This document shows positions 1 to 11,124 of a stretch of DNA of 64,000 bases, in pieces. This DNA comes from Microglena sp. YARC (taxonomy: Eukaryota > Chlorophyta > Chlorophyceae > Chlamydomonadales > Chlamydomonadaceae): the NCBI GenBank assembly GCA_022414725.1, contig CM039463.1:76536773-76600772 (forward strand), given 5' to 3'. Below the pieces are notes generated by a model. It saw nothing but the letters and a program-made list of their open reading frames with translations. It ran no database searches and was not told the origin of the DNA. Every line of letters begins with the position of its first letter. Position 1 is the first letter of the stretch. The position numbers and the translations under genes are program-made.

Positions 1-150
1 AGGTCGCATACGGCAGAATTCGCAGGAGGCCAAATAAGGCAGAAGTTGAAGCAGGAGGGATTCAAAGCGGGAATTGGCTGAGCAGGAAGTCGGTTAAGTC
101 GGTTACGCGATGACACCACCACCACGACCACGACCGCCATGATTTCTTTA
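1..150 (+). repeat. Dispersed repeat E, copy 1
   Basis: Shares a long, nearly collinear stretch with 2086-2260 (GCAGAATTCGCAGGAGGCCA, then GAAGTTGAAGCAG…GGTTACGCGATGACACCACC) and both copies end in (TA)n. Unclassified; cut by the window start. Confidence 0.6.
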
Positions 151-760
151 TATATATATATATATATACTAGTACGGTAGCCCGTGTGGCCGGTGGCCAC
201 ACCTACTCTCACGAAGCCCCCCCCCCCCCCCCCCCCCCCCCAATCCTAGTACAGTGCCCGTTTGGCCTTTGGCCACACCTATTTTGGGCTGGTTACATAA
301 TGGTTTACACTTGAAGCCCCCCCCCCATTCACACACCACCACCACCAAACCATTATCCGCCCCCTCCCCCTTCCCTCCCGTTGGCCACACCTGCTTTGGG
401 CTGGGTTGCAAAACGGTTTTCTCTGCAGTGCATGCAACTCAAAACATTGACGGACGCATATCCCTTGCGATGGTCTCCCTCGTGCACCCACAAGCACACA
501 AACACCACCGTACCCCCCCCCCCCCCCCCCCCCCCCCCTCCCCTAGTTATCTCCCCCCCACCCCCCACCCAACCATGTACCCCCGCCCACAAACATACTC
601 CCTTACTCTTCCTGACATATCTCCTGACTCCATCCCTTCCCCCACCCCAGCCATCCCACCAGCTCCCACCCTCTCCCCAGTCTCACCCCCCCCCCCCCCC
701 CCCCCCCCTCCTACACGCACACACAAGCACACACACTCCATATCTGCCTCCCTCCACTTC
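151..760 (+). repeat. C-rich low-complexity block with repeated GGCCACACC units
   Basis: Poly-C runs of about 20-27 nt alternate with three degenerate units containing GCCCGT..GGCC..GGCCACACCT. A related unit sits near 61835. Open frames here are proline/glycine artefacts of the homopolymers. Confidence 0.6.
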
Positions 761-1145
761 AGCTGTGGGCTTTGCCATAGCTGAAAGGCGAACGGGACGA
801 TGAGCATCGACAACGTTTGCGCATCATCCGACTCCGCTAAATGCATCGGACCTGCTTCCGTGCCACCTCAGCTGTGATCGATAGTCGACCCCACTGAAAA
901 AGCTGAACTTGCGCAATCGCAACTGTATATAACTAAAGCTTCTTCTTAGCGAGCATGTATTCAGTTCGGCCGAAGAACAATCCTGTTCACCGCAACTGCT
1001 CCCGAAGTCAACTCGATCTGAGACTTGGAAACATCGCTAGGTTCTAATTTAACTTTGCCGCGTGCTCGCTATAGCACAATGCACAGCGACGACATGTTTC
1101 TCGATGCAGTGGGAAGAAGTTACAGTCAAGTTGCTGATTTGAGAT
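761..1145. other. No gene seen; part of a diverged pair with 1795-1865
   Basis: Nothing recognisable except that 1063-1140 and 1795-1865 share CTATRGCACAATG…GCATGTTTCTC-ATGCAGTGGGAAGAA. The LINE fragment at 1146-1735 lies between the two copies. Confidence 0.4.
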
Positions 1146-1735
1146 TACATTACATTACATTACATGTTAAAGTCTACTTGACACCGCGAGGGTGTATGAG
1201 ACTCTGTGATTTAAACAAAAAGAAAAAGCACCCACAAAGCAAAAAACCCCATTACATCAGGGGTGTGTCGAGGACAAACAAACCAAACTCCCAACCACCG
1301 TTTTGGTGGCGTAGGTATTAAACCCCTTAGAGCAGGACCCAGATCTCAACCACTTACAATGGCGGAGGTAAGAAGCTAACAAATGAGAAGTCACAAGAAG
1401 AAGAAAAAAAGGGATGATAAATTACGGTGCCACTAAGCAGTCCAGGGCTTCCTGTCTTGCTCTTCCACAAGTAGAAAGATAGTCGGCTAGGTTGCTCCAA
1501 AAAAACTTAGTGCCATTTCCATTCATAAAGGTTCTGAATGTGGAATCGCAGAATTCCACATTCCATACGGTTAAGTTGGTATCCTCATGGACATGCCTAT
1601 AAATATCTGTAAACAGCTTCTGGTAGCGGAGGCGAATATCATTATAAAAAGGGCACTCAAACATATGCATTTCATCCTCAGGTTTTTGGAACCCACACAT
1701 TGATCCTCAGGTTTTTGGAACCCACACATTGAGAT
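1146..1735 (-). mobile_element. Non-LTR retrotransposon (LINE) 3' end, copy A
   Basis: 5'-truncated. The minus-strand frame at 1700-1422 reads CGFQKPEDEMHMFECPFYND, a C…H…C zinc-binding pattern like the one at the C-terminus of LINE reverse transcriptases, and ends ALDCLVAP. A roughly 250-nt 3' UTR follows, ending in (TGTAA)n. A 29-bp tandem duplication (about 1675-1732) breaks the frame upstream. Shares its 3' end with copies at 3339-3835 and 48862-49283. Confidence 0.75.
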
Positions 1736-2085
1736 GTTCGGTCAAGTTAGGGCGAGAATGCTCAGCTAGATTTTTCATTTAGTCAACTTTGATGCGTCCT
1801 TGCTATGGCACAATGCGGAGCGGCATGTTTCTCAATGCAGTGGGAAGAATTTGCAGTCAAGTTTGTGACATGGGATGGATGCGATTCGGACATTTCTGAC
1901 AGGTCGGCTGACTCACCAAGTCACCTCCCGTTGTGCGCAGCGACAGGTCTCTTGACGCAAGGGAATGGTCTTGCAGAGATGCAGGGGGAAAAGCTTGTAG
2001 GAAGACGAACTGTAGCGCTACCTAAATCAGGTGGATGAACTCAGGCGGGAAAAGTAGAAATCGGGCGGGATGCGCAACAGGTAGA
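1736..2085. other. No gene seen
   Basis: Contains the second half of the diverged pair noted at 761-1145. The 77-codon open frame here has no recognisable feature. Confidence 0.35.
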
Positions 2086-2255
2086 ATACGCAGGAGGCGA
2101 AGGTTGCCTAAGGCAGAATTCGCGGGAGGCCAATCAGACAGAAGTTGAAGCAGAAGGGATAAAAAGCGTGAATTGGCTGAGCGGGAATTGGCTGGGCGGG
2201 AAGTCGGTTCAGTCGGTTACGCGATGACACCACCATGACCACGACCACGACCATG

Positions 2256-2260
<5 letters not shown>
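2086..2260 (+). repeat. Dispersed repeat E, copy 2
   Basis: Partner of positions 1-150, in the same orientation, again ending in a (TA)n tract. Confidence 0.6.
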
Positions 2261-2301
<41 letters not shown>

Positions 2302-2467
2302 TAGGGAACGGCAAATCATATGATGCTGACCAAAGACAAGTATGATATCATATGATATCATACCAAACTCATGCGATTTAATATCATATGATATGCTGCC
2401 CTAGGCAAAATTTACCTAGTCAGACAGTTGGCATCATATGATGACATGATATCATATTGCCGATCCC

Positions 2468-2469
<2 letters not shown>
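2302..2469 (+). mobile_element. MITE family 1 (TAGGGA TIR, ATATCATATGATATCAT core)
   Basis: 168 bp with terminal inverted repeats TAGGGAACGGCA / TGCCGATCCCTA and several internal palindromes ATATCATATGATAT. The flanks TATATACA and TATATATA agree at 7 of 8 positions. TIR start and possible 8-bp target duplication suggest a non-autonomous hAT-like element. Six copies in the window. Confidence 0.7.
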
Positions 2470-2515
<46 letters not shown>

Positions 2516-2516
<1 letters not shown>

Positions 2517-3335
2517 CTAATAACATAAATAATTAGAACGGGCTTGTGGAGTTAGTGCAAACTCCAGATAGATGGACACAAGCCACAACAGATGCGCGTG
2601 GATAAGCTAAACGTTGCTTGATTTGGCTTGGTACGGCGTGTTTATTGTGTACTGCCGACGACGGCGAGCAGCCAAATTGCTAGATTCAAAACTTCCTCCC
2701 ACTACCTGAAGGTGGAAACTGACGTACTTCTGGAACTTTTGTATCTGAAAACAAAATGATTCCTCAACACTATCTGATGTGCAATCCAGGAGTGGAAGGT
2801 CATGCGAAGCTACTTCTGTTTATCAGCTTATACACTTCAAGAGTGGAGAGATACTCGCAGCGGTCAACGCGCCAATCTTTTAACGCAAGATGAGAATAGT
2901 TACAACACTGGGGGAACCCCTTAAAGGAAAACACCTGCGGTGGGATCAGGGTATAGACAGTAGGGTCGAGACCCTGGCTAGACAGCGCGGTCGAAAGGAC
3001 GCCAGGGGACGCTGCCTACGGGAAGCTCTGACTGTGTCATGTACGATGACACAGCCCTGCGGGAAGCTGGCACTGTGTCACAGAGTGTGACACAGTACGG
3101 ACAGAAAAGCAGTTACTATCTACAGCTATAGTTCTAAGGAAGTACAGTAGCAGTCACCAAGACATAAAACGATCGAGTGAGCCGCAATTGATGCTTATAC
3201 TGTTTATTCATGCGTTTATGAAGAGATTGAATCAACTATATTTTGATACGAGTGCTTAAAAATAGATGTTTCATATATTTTTGATTGTAATTGATTTTAC
3301 TGATGAAGACGGTAAGTAGACAATGGTGGCTGGAG
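2516..3335. other. No gene seen; short palindromes at 3033-3095
   Basis: About 0.8 kb without recognised coding sequence. Two nearby inverted repeats built from ACTGTGTCA…TGACACAG (about 3033-3053 and 3070-3095) could form hairpins; significance unknown. Confidence 0.3.
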
Positions 3336-3338
3336 CCA

Positions 3339-3835
3339 TTACATTTCATGTTAAAGTCTACTCCACACCACGGGGGTGTATGAGACCCAGTAAACAAAAT
3401 AAAAATAACCCATGTATGTATGTTACAGTCCAGGGGTAGGCCAGATAGGCTAGAGGGACTTGCCCAACCGTATAGGAAGGGCTCTAACAGAAAAAGGGCT
3501 TAAAAAGAAAAACCCATCAAGCAAAAAAACCCATTACATCAGGGGTGTGTCGAGGACAAACAAAACAAACTCCCAACCACCGTTTTGGTTGCGTAGGTAT
3601 TACCCCCTAGAGCAGGACCCAGATCTCAACCACTAACAGTGGCGGAGGTAAGAAGCTAACAAATGAGAGGACACATGAAAAAAAGGAGAATAAATTACGG
3701 TGCCACTAAGCAGCCCAGGGCTTCCTGTCTTGCTCTTCTACAAGTAGAAAGATAGTCGGCTAGGTTGCTCCAAAAAGTCTTAGTGCCATTTCCATTCATT
3801 CAGGTTTTGAATGTGGAGCCATATAACCAAGTTCA
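3339..3835 (-). mobile_element. LINE 3' end, copy B, with nested insertion
   Basis: Same 3' UTR and C-terminal coding tail as copy A. About 67 bp at 3411-3477 (TATGTTACAGTCCAGGGG…AACCGTATAGGAAGGG) interrupt the 3' UTR relative to copies A and C and match one arm of the foldback element at 50571-50823, so that piece is younger than the LINE. Confidence 0.7.
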
Positions 3836-3954
3836 AGCTCAGATCAAATCGAGCAACTGACCCCTCATGTTAACTTCCCATGTCTACTCCGCCCATAGTT
3901 GGTGAAGCTATGAGCCGAAAGTTGATCATACAGTTGAACCCTAGGGTTATATAT

Positions 3955-4076
3955 ATTTATGTTGACCCAAGTCGAGTATGATATCATACAAATTGCATCA
4001 TATGATATTGTATATAAATGGTATAATGGGCCTAGTCAGACTGACTGCATCATATGATGCCATGTTGCTGTTCCCC
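3955..4076 (+). mobile_element. MITE family 1, decayed copy
   Basis: Retains GAGTATGATATCATACAAATTG and GCCTAGTCAGACTG spacing of the family; the left terminus is degraded and the right one reads TTGCTGTTCCCC. Confidence 0.5.
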
Positions 4077-4272
4077 AAATATAACACGCAGCCCTCAGCT
4101 TTAATTGTTACAAGGTTCTATACGCTAGGTATGGCGTCTAACCGTCTGCACATTGCAGTTAACAACACCCTCCGTGCGATAACCATGGAAACCAGGGATT
4201 TCTAGAGCACATGTCAGTGCAGATTCGACCCGGAGACCTCCGGCTGTGGCAACCATTTTAAAGTTAATCTAC

Positions 4273-4744
4273 CACGCAATCCCCAGCTTTATTTCTCAAA
4301 CAAGTCTACCACAGTCTTGATGATCTCATTGGCGGCTTCAAGCTCTTCACTCTTGATGATTTGATTGATTGATTCAAGCTCTTCACTCAAGACGATTTGC
4401 CTAATTCCCCAAACAAATCAACCACTGCTTTGATGATCTCCGGATGATAACTTCACTTAATGATGACCGGATGATTAATTATAATTATCAATGTAACGCG
4501 CAATCCTCAGCTTTATTCCTCAAACAAGTCTACTACTGCCTTGATGATCTCCGGATGATAACTTCACTTAATGATGACCGGATGATTAATTATAATTAGC
4601 AATATAACGCGCAATCCTCAGCTTTATTCCTCAAACAAGTCTACTACTGCCTTGATGATCTCCAGATGATAACTTCACTTAATGATGATCGGATCCGACA
4701 GGATGACAAGTTATAACTAGCAATGTAACACGCAATTCTCAGCT
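4273..4744 (-). pseudogene. Decayed copies of the TBCA exon 4 end, past the stop
   Basis: Four degenerate units of about 120 bp, each resembling the last 40-60 bp of exon 4 plus its stop and the following AGCTGAG (plus strand: CTCAGCTTTATTCCTCAAAC…CTTGATGATCTC). They lie immediately 3' of the real stop. No unit retains an intact reading frame. Confidence 0.7.
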
Positions 4745-4834
4745 TTATTCCTCAAACATGTCTACTACTGCCTTGATGATCTCATTGGCGGCTTCAAGCT
4801 CTTCACTCCCCTCAATCTCCTCCTTGTTCGCGCC
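4745..4834 (-). CDS. TBCA: TBCA exon 4 (C-terminal helix and stop)
   Basis: 30 codons including TAA, reading GANKEEIEGSEELEAANEII and then KAVVDMFEE. Acceptor CAAACAG. Decayed copies flank it on both sides: exon end plus stop on the 3' side, acceptor plus exon start on the 5' side. Confidence 0.85.
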   Translation of the reverse strand, partial: GANKEEIEGSEELEAANEIIKAVVDMFEE

Positions 4835-7800
4835 CTGTTTGGAAAATGCTGAGGTCAGTGCTTTTGCCTTATTCCGCAAACAAGTCTTTCACTGCCTTTT
4901 GGATTGTTGATTGATTAATGAGTGTTGATTGATGATTGTCCGCGCTATGTTTGGAATATGTTGAGGTCAGTGCTTTGGCCTTATTCTTCAAACAAGTGTA
5001 TCACTGCCTTAATGATTGTTCATTGATTGAGGCTTGTTAATTTATTGATGCTTGTTCGCGCCCTGTTTGAAACATGCAGAGGTCAGTGATTTGTCCTATT
5101 CTTCGAATCAAGTATATAGCTGCCTTTATGATTGTTGATTGATTGATGATTGCAGGTTGGTTGATGCTTGTAGATTGATTTATGCTTGTTGATGTGGCGG
5201 TCAGTGTTTTTGCCTTGTTCCTCAAATCAAAAGTCTACCACTGCCTTGATGCTTGTTGATTGATTAATGATTGATGATGATCGTTGATTGGTTGATTGAT
5301 TGATTGGTTGATTGATCGTTGATTGATTGGTTGATTGATCGTTGATTGATTGGTTGATTGATCGTTGATTGGTTGATTGATTGATGATTGTTCGCACCCT
5401 GTTTGAAACATGTGGCAGTCAGTGTTTTTGCCTTGTTCCTCAAATCAAAAGTCTACCACTGCCTTGATGCTCGTTGATTGATTAATGATTGATGATTGTT
5501 TGCGCCCTGTTTGGAACATGTGGCAGTCAGTGTTTTTCTTTTGGGCAAAATATAGCAGCTTCTGAAGTAAATGGAAAGGTCTTCGTTCGCACCCTGTTTG
5601 GGACATGTAGAGATCAGTGCTTTTCTTTTGGGCAAAATATAGCAGCTTCTAAAGTAAATGGAAAGGTCTTCGTTCGCACCCTGTTTGGGACATGTAGAGA
5701 TCAGTGTTTTTCTTTTGGGCTAAATGTAGCATCTTCTTGGCAGCTCCCCTGCCTGGCTACTCGATCAAATCTAGCGCAAGCTGGTGCATCTGACAGCTGA
5801 CATGGTCAGCTTATCAGTGCTCCTGAGATCTAGGGTTTTGGCCCTGTGTCTGGCTCAGGGAGCTGCCTAGAAGCTGCTTCTACGAGTAGCCCAAAAGAAA
5901 ATGGCTGGAAGAGGTGCCTAGTAAACCAACACCGTGACATACAAATCAAGTAATATTCAACACGGATTAAAACAACCGCTACAGGCACACAAACAGTACT
6001 TACGATGTACACCTCCAGGTCACTCAGTAAAGCCTCCAACCGTTGCCGGGTCTCGGGGATCATCATGTTGGACTCCCCCAGCACATTTTCCTGATCATGT
6101 GTAAGCACATCGTTAGTGTTACCGATTGAGGTTTGGCTGCCGAACTTTGGCATTCGTTTTGCACATTCGTAGCTCAGCATTAGTGTCGCCAATTGAGGTT
6201 CGACATTAGTATTGCCAGCACAAGCTCAGCATTAATGTTGCCGGCTCTCAGGGATTATCATGCTGGACTCCCCAAGCACATTTTCCTACACATGTGTAGG
6301 GACAGCATTAGTGTAACCAATTGAGGTCCAGCATTAGTGTTGCACATGTGTAGGGACCGGCATATCATATGATGTTGACCGATGGCGAGTATGATATCAT
6401 ACAAATTGCATCATATGTTGTTGGATCATCAATTTGGACTCCCCCAGCACATTTTCCTGCTCATGCATAAGCCCAGCATTAGTTTTGCACATGTGCAACA
6501 GGGTAATTCAAAGCGCGCGCTTTTGCGCTTTTGAGCGCTGACTTTTTGACCCCCTCTGTGCTTTAAGCGCAATGTTTTGCGACCCCTTGTGGGCGCTGCA
6601 AGCAATTTTTGCGCTTTTTGCACTACAAAGCGCAGTTTTTTTGTTTTCAAGCGCTGGCCAATTTGGCCATTTGAAGTACCCTGGTGTGCAAGCTCAGCAT
6701 TAGTGTTGCAAAATGAGGTTCGACATTGGCAGGGTACTGCATTTTGCCATTCTGGGTTGCGCTTTTGACGCAACCGCCTTCTTTTGGGTTGCGCTTTTGA
6801 CTCAACTGAATACGGAAATTTGTGCGCTGCGCCCAGAGGGGGTTCAAAACATTGCGTCAAACGCGCAGTCAGGCTCCAAAACCTTGCGCGCTAGGGTGCA
6901 ATAGCGCGCGTCATGTAGCACCCTGGACGTAGACAAACTCATCTCCAAGCTGCACAGAGAATCTATCGCCTCCTGTACCAGCATTCTTGCCACAAGTCGC
7001 ATGAAGGAGTCCTTACAGCCTGGAGGGTGACACTTACTATGCCTGCCATGGTGACTTTCCCCAGCTGCGGCGTACGGGAGGGTCCCTCCAGGAGTTATCT
7101 TTTTGTTTAGCACCCTGGACATCCGTACTGCCCACTCAAGTTCAGACGCCGAATCGCCGAGTTGATGAGATGATGAGATGATGAGTTGATGAGATGATGA
7201 GATTAATGATGAGATTATGAGTTGATGAGTTGATGAGATTATGAGTTGATGAGTTGATGAGATTATGAGTTGATGAGATGATGAGTTGATGAGATGATGA
7301 GATTTATGATTTATGATGAGATGATGAGTTGATGAGATGATTAGATGAATAGATTATGAGATGATGAGTTGATGAGATGACGATTTAATTATATTGTAGA
7401 ATTAAATGATCACTGTAGCACGAACTCAGGGCCCCCGCCGGTAAAATGATTGTTTGGGGCTCAGTTCATCAGTGCTTTTTATTTTTGAAAATTAGTACGC
7501 CATGCCCCAGGCGTGAGATTGAGGGAACCCTCCTGTTTGCATGCATGTGTACATGCTGGAGAATGGCTACCATGTTGGGTTTCTTTGGTTTCCCAGGCCC
7601 TCAACGCCTGAGTTTGGTCTGCCGCGCAACAGCACGGAGGAAAGTTCTCTACCTCTTCCAAGGCGGCAAATCTGTGATTTTGTGATCCTGGCCAGGGCTG
7701 GAACATCATACCCGGTGCCCGAGCAATGCATGATCACCCTTCAGTATCTGTCCTTTGATTATCTACACTGACCTGTTGCTTCAAGTCGTGGAATTCCTTC

Positions 7801-7904
7801 CCCTGCTCTTTCATTTTTTCCAATGTGGCTTGCTCCTTCTCCACCTCTGTTCGGTACATCAAGTACTCCTTGCGGGGCAGCAAGTCACTTCTGCAGTGTG
7901 TTTG

Positions 7905-7935
<31 letters not shown>

Positions 7936-8574
7936 GTATGTTTGTAGGTGTGTGAGTATGTATGCATGTTTATGAATATGAGTATGTGTGAGTGTGTATC
8001 AGTGTATGTATGTATGTACATGTGTGTGTATGTGTGTACGTACGTGTGTGTGTATGTAGGTGTGTGAGTATGTATGCGTGTTTATGAATATGATTTTGTA
8101 TGTATGTGTGAGTGTGTATCAGTGTATGTATGTACGTGTGTACGTGTGTGTGTATGTGTGTATATGTATGCATGTTTATGAATATGAGTTTGTATGTATG
8201 TGTGAGTGTGTATCAGTGTGTGTATGTATGTGTGTACGTGTGTGTGTATGTGTGTGTATGTATGCGTGCATGTTTGTGTATGTTTATTTATGTGTGCATG
8301 CATGTGTATGCATAGGAGTATGTTTGTGTATGCATGTGTGTGCGCACACTCATTATGCGTTGTATGTGTGTGATCAGGTGTGAGTCTTGTTACGCCAATC
8401 ACTACCCCAGCTTGTTTGTGTGTGTCTGTGTATATGTGTGTGCCTGTGAATGCATGCATGCGTGTGCGCGCATGGTGTCTATATGATTGAATGCTGTTTT
8501 AGTTATGTACTAAGCATGGTTCACTCCTGGTGTTACAATGATATTAATGGTGATACAATTATGATGATGGTGTT

Positions 8575-8608
<34 letters not shown>

Positions 8609-8623
8609 CGACGATGATGTAAC

Positions 8624-8660
<37 letters not shown>

Positions 8661-9592
8661 TTACAATGATGACGACTATGATGATGTAACAATGATGCTG
8701 GCATAATAGCTTTGGCACATTGACGTTTAAAAACAGGAATGGTGTAATTGCTATAGGAGAATAACTGGATAATAATATTATGTTTTGTTTTGACTTGATG
8801 CAATAAGGGCTGCTGCTGTGTGTGTGAGAAAGAGAGAGGGGAGGGGGATTTCATGCAATTATGGCTGTTGGTGGGGTGGGGTGGGAGGGCCGATTTCAAC
8901 TCAAAGTCTTTGTGTATTACTTGTCCCCAAGAGCATGCATGGTTGGTCTGTATCTGTGCATACTTGCATGCTTGATTCAAGAGCCTACTACATGACCTGC
9001 TGGTTGGATGATGAGGCTGAATCATCTGCTGAATTCAAGCCCCCCAAATCAGATGCATGAGGGATGATTTCAGGATAATACTTCTTTTCCCCAGTGTACA
9101 TGCTTGTGCACAGGTTGTCTGTGTCTGTGCATGTTTACACGCTTCATTCGAGTAGTATATGAATCTCCACTCGTGCTCTGATGGTGGACTGGGCACGTGT
9201 AGAGATTGGCATGTCCCACCTTACTGTTGCATCCCCCAGATCTGAAATAAGTTACTTGCAGGTCTAATCCAAGGGCCGAAAATCAGGAGAACGTGGGGCA
9301 ATAGCCCCGATTCAGAACATGAGTCGAGCGACATCAATGGTGCGGATGACGCTGAGGAGCCGCAGAGCTTCCGCCCTCCGCGCCACTTTCTCCATTCAGC
9401 ATGCTTCCTTCGTTGCATGCTTTCTTCTTGCCACTGCTACTATTTACTTATTATTTACTTGCTTCCTGCCCCAGTAACTGTTCCATGCGGTCTGCGCACC
9501 CGCGCGCTCACGCCTACCTTGCGGGTTCTCTTCACACTAGATGTCTTGATTTTCAAACTGCGGATAGCTTCCGGCACCTCCTGGGTAACCAT
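4745..9592 (-). CDS. TBCA: Tubulin-binding cofactor A (TBCA), four exons, complete
   Basis: Small cytosolic chaperone that captures beta-tubulin during tubulin heterodimer folding. Exons on the minus strand: 9592-9518, 7868-7773, 6090-6004, 4834-4745, giving 115 residues and a TAA stop; plant homologues are of similar length. All three introns are phase 0 with GT-AG ends. Recognisable family landmarks: residues 11-18 RSLKIKTS near the N-terminus, a charged helix EKEQATLEKMKEQ, and the hallmark QENVLGESNMMIP spanning exons 2-3 (plant family form QENVLGESRMMIP), followed by a Glu-rich C-terminal helix ending VVDMFEE. The whole protein is predicted helical, as expected for this three-helix bundle. 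The start is the first ATG of a frame that runs straight into the conserved block. Introns contain decayed copies of the adjoining exon edges. Function is inferred from family resemblance read by eye. Confidence 0.9.
4835..5720 (-). pseudogene. Decayed copies of the TBCA exon 4 acceptor edge, in intron 3
   Basis: About seven units carrying the acceptor and first codons of exon 4 (plus strand: GTTCGCGCCCTGTTTGGAA.ATG…GTCAGTGCTTTTG), separated by (TTGATTGA)n-type sequence. Period roughly 100-160 bp. The closest unit is the real exon. Confidence 0.65.
6004..6090 (-). CDS. TBCA: TBCA exon 3 (ENVLGES...MMIP block)
   Basis: 29 codons, ENVLGESNMMIPETRQRLEA onward to EVYI. This is the most conserved block of the family. 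Donor taken as GTAAGT after the isoleucine codon; an in-frame alternative donor (GTGTAC) lies 9 nt earlier and would remove three residues. Confidence 0.88.
6235..6480 (-). pseudogene. Two decayed copies of the TBCA exon 3 acceptor edge
   Basis: 6248-6290 and 6428-6470 repeat the acceptor and first about 25 bp of exon 3 (plus strand: GGACTCCCCCAGCACATTTTCCT). A fragment of MITE family 1 (6351-6421, beginning TAGGGACCGGCA) lies between them. Confidence 0.6.
6499..6683 (+). mobile_element. Short hAT-like TIR element (MITE family 2)
   Basis: 185 bp; termini CAGGGTAATTCAAA and TTTGAAGTACCCTG are inverted repeats with one mismatch. Flanking octamers ATGTGCAA and GTGTGCAA form a probable 8-bp target duplication. 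The interior is rich in GCGCTTTTG palindromes. Lies in TBCA intron 2. Confidence 0.7.
6730..6925 (+). mobile_element. MITE family 3, copy 1 (196 bp)
   Basis: Same length and layout as 57432-57627: CAGGGTACT… GGTTGCGCTTTTGACGCAAC …GCGCGCTGCGCCCAGAGG … AGCACCCTG. TIRs are imperfect. A clear target duplication was not found for this copy. TBCA intron 2. Confidence 0.65.
7155..7385 (+). repeat. (GATGAGATGATGAGTT)n minisatellite
   Basis: Degenerate 8-16-bp units of GATGAGAT/GATGAGTT in TBCA intron 2. Confidence 0.7.
7488..7680 (+). repeat. Dispersed repeat C, copy 1
   Basis: About 190 bp shared with 49425-49615 (inverted) and 58300-58490: GAGGGAACCCTCC…CATGTGTACATGCTGGAGAA…GGAAAGTTCTCTACCTCTTCC. 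Unclassified interspersed repeat, no coding signature. Preceded at 7406-7487 by a copy of repeat H (GATCACTGTAGCACGAACTC…GGGGCTCAGTTCATCAG) also seen near 47625, 48757 and 50658. Confidence 0.6.
7773..7868 (-). CDS. TBCA: TBCA exon 2 (central helix)
   Basis: 32 codons beginning EYLMYRTEVEKEQ and ending DLKQQ; donor GTCAGT. The frame stays open upstream to 7890, but acceptor GCAAG at 7869 was preferred because it joins exon 1 in phase and reproduces the family spacing between KR and the E-x-E helix without an insertion. Confidence 0.85.
7905..8345 (+). repeat. (TGTA)n/(GT)n microsatellite block with about 110-bp higher-order units
   Basis: GT-rich sequence in TBCA intron 1. The segment TTTATGAATATGAGTTTGTA…GTGTATCAGTG recurs about every 110 bp, so this is a higher-order tandem repeat. 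Open frames on both strands are artefacts. Confidence 0.75.
8566..8690 (+). repeat. (ATG)n microsatellite
   Basis: Interrupted trinucleotide tract in TBCA intron 1; the poly-His and poly-Ser frames are artefacts. Confidence 0.8.
8700..9517. other. TBCA intron 1, remainder
   Basis: Unique-looking sequence without a supported exon. A plus-strand ATG at about 9320 opens an Arg/Ser/Ala-rich peptide (MSRATSMVRM…), but no splice partner could be found and it lies inside the TBCA intron. Confidence 0.3.
9518..9592 (-). CDS. TBCA: TBCA exon 1 (start codon, LKIKT block)
   Basis: Encodes residues 1-25, from the ATG at 9592-9590 to a lysine codon, followed by donor GTAGGC. The LKIKT...KR block is the family N-terminal signature, and the last residues KRTRK continue directly into exon 2 (EYLMY) in phase 0. 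Confidence 0.85.
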
Positions 9593-10487
9593 ATTGATTC
9601 GGGATCCAACAAGTAGAGGAAAGTGTGTGTGGGGGGGGGATGAGCTAAGACAGACGGATGCCTCCTCTACAATCGCTAACGGAGCAACTGAAAAGCCGAA
9701 GAAGCTAAGTAGTCGCTTCAGATGGGATGTCTCAGAATGGATGTCTCAGAATTGGGATGGGGGCCAATTAAGGGCAGGATAGAATGTAAGAAGAGGCAGC
9801 AGAAGGTCGAATAAAGGTAATCGTTCAAGATCATTCAAATTGAGGTTCAAACATCGGGGTTTGCTGAGACTGGGTGGCATGCAGTACAATCCTCGTCCGA
9901 TCTGTCAGTTAAGTAGCGTCCCTACATCTTTCGCGCGATACGCCGATCCGGACCACCAGCTGCGTTTCTGGTACCCCCTGAACTTCAATGTTTCATTCAG
10001 ATTGCCTCTTATTCCACTGTCAGTTTTCTGTTTACCTACCAGAAACGGTTGGACGACTTCGTTCGACACTTTTGCGCATTCCTTATCCCGCTGCTCACAT
10101 GCAGCTCTCAGTTACCACGGGCATCAGCTCAGCTCTCAAGTGCAGTAGCTCCTCAAGAGCAGCTCCTATCCGAAGCCAGGCGAGGCAAATGTTGAGGAGA
10201 GGGCTGGCCTCCCACGCCCCAAAATGGGGCATCCAGGGTTGGGCTGCTACATCCCAAGCGAGTAAGACAGCCACAATATCTTCCATATAGTGCAGTAGCT
10301 GTGTGTGTGCTAGCCCAGTGGTATCCATAATTTCCTCCGTCTTCAGCGTGCATTTGCTGAGGGATTTAGGAATCATGTTAAGGGTCTTCAGGTTCATGTC
10401 AAGGGTCAAGGGGTCATCAAGGGCTGGTCCCAGAAGCCTCCCTTGACTCCATCAGTTGGATTCCAGTAGGGCAACATGATAAATGTC
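9593..10487. other. TBCA upstream region; one unassigned minus-strand open frame
   Basis: Contains the 5' flank of TBCA. The minus-strand frame at 10409-10095 (104 codons, LLHYMEDIVAVLLAWDVAAQ…, LEELLHLRAEL) has a protein-like composition and could be an exon of an unrecognised gene, but I know no family for it and see no partner exons. Confidence 0.2.
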
Positions 10488-10658
<171 letters not shown>

Positions 10659-10860
10659 AATCCTACATGAGTAACTGAATTGAGTGTAGAATTGAATTAA
10701 ATAGTTACACGATTTTTCATCGAACTCTGGGCTGCTAGCCGTCTTCCAATGCTTAGCCCTCTGTGCGATACCATGGAAACCAGGGAGCCCACTAAGTAAG
10801 CAGATTCGAACCTATGACTGGGATATGGAGATATGTATATATTTATATATTTATATATAT

Positions 10861-11035
10861 GGACCGGCATATCAAATGATGCAGACCTAAGGCGAGTATG
10901 ATATCATATGATACCGTACTAATTGCATCACGATATTGTATATAAATGGCAACTCTAGCCTAGTCAGACTGCCGACATCATATAATATCATATGATATCA
11001 TATTGCCATAATATCATATGATATCATATTGCTGT
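10861..11035 (+). mobile_element. MITE family 1 copy, expanded palindromes
   Basis: Starts GGACCGGCATATCA; contains GCGAGTATGATATCATATGA and two tandem blocks of ATAATATCATATGATATCAT near the right end, one more than other copies. Confidence 0.6.
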
Positions 11036-11124
11036 TTTTATACCCTAATATATATATATATGCTCTACCACTCAATTGATCCAATGTCTTCATACCCTGA
11101 AACTAAACCAACATAGCATTACTT

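Noticed and set aside
7773..7890. Longer TBCA exon 2 starting at 7890 (SDLLPRK added)
   Set aside because: It would not join exon 1 in phase and would insert residues into a conserved spacing; the AG at 7869 solves both.
9319..9480. Plus-strand ATG with an Arg/Ser-rich peptide as the NDC1 transit exon
   Set aside because: No convincing donor, and it lies within TBCA intron 1 more than 20 kb from exon A.
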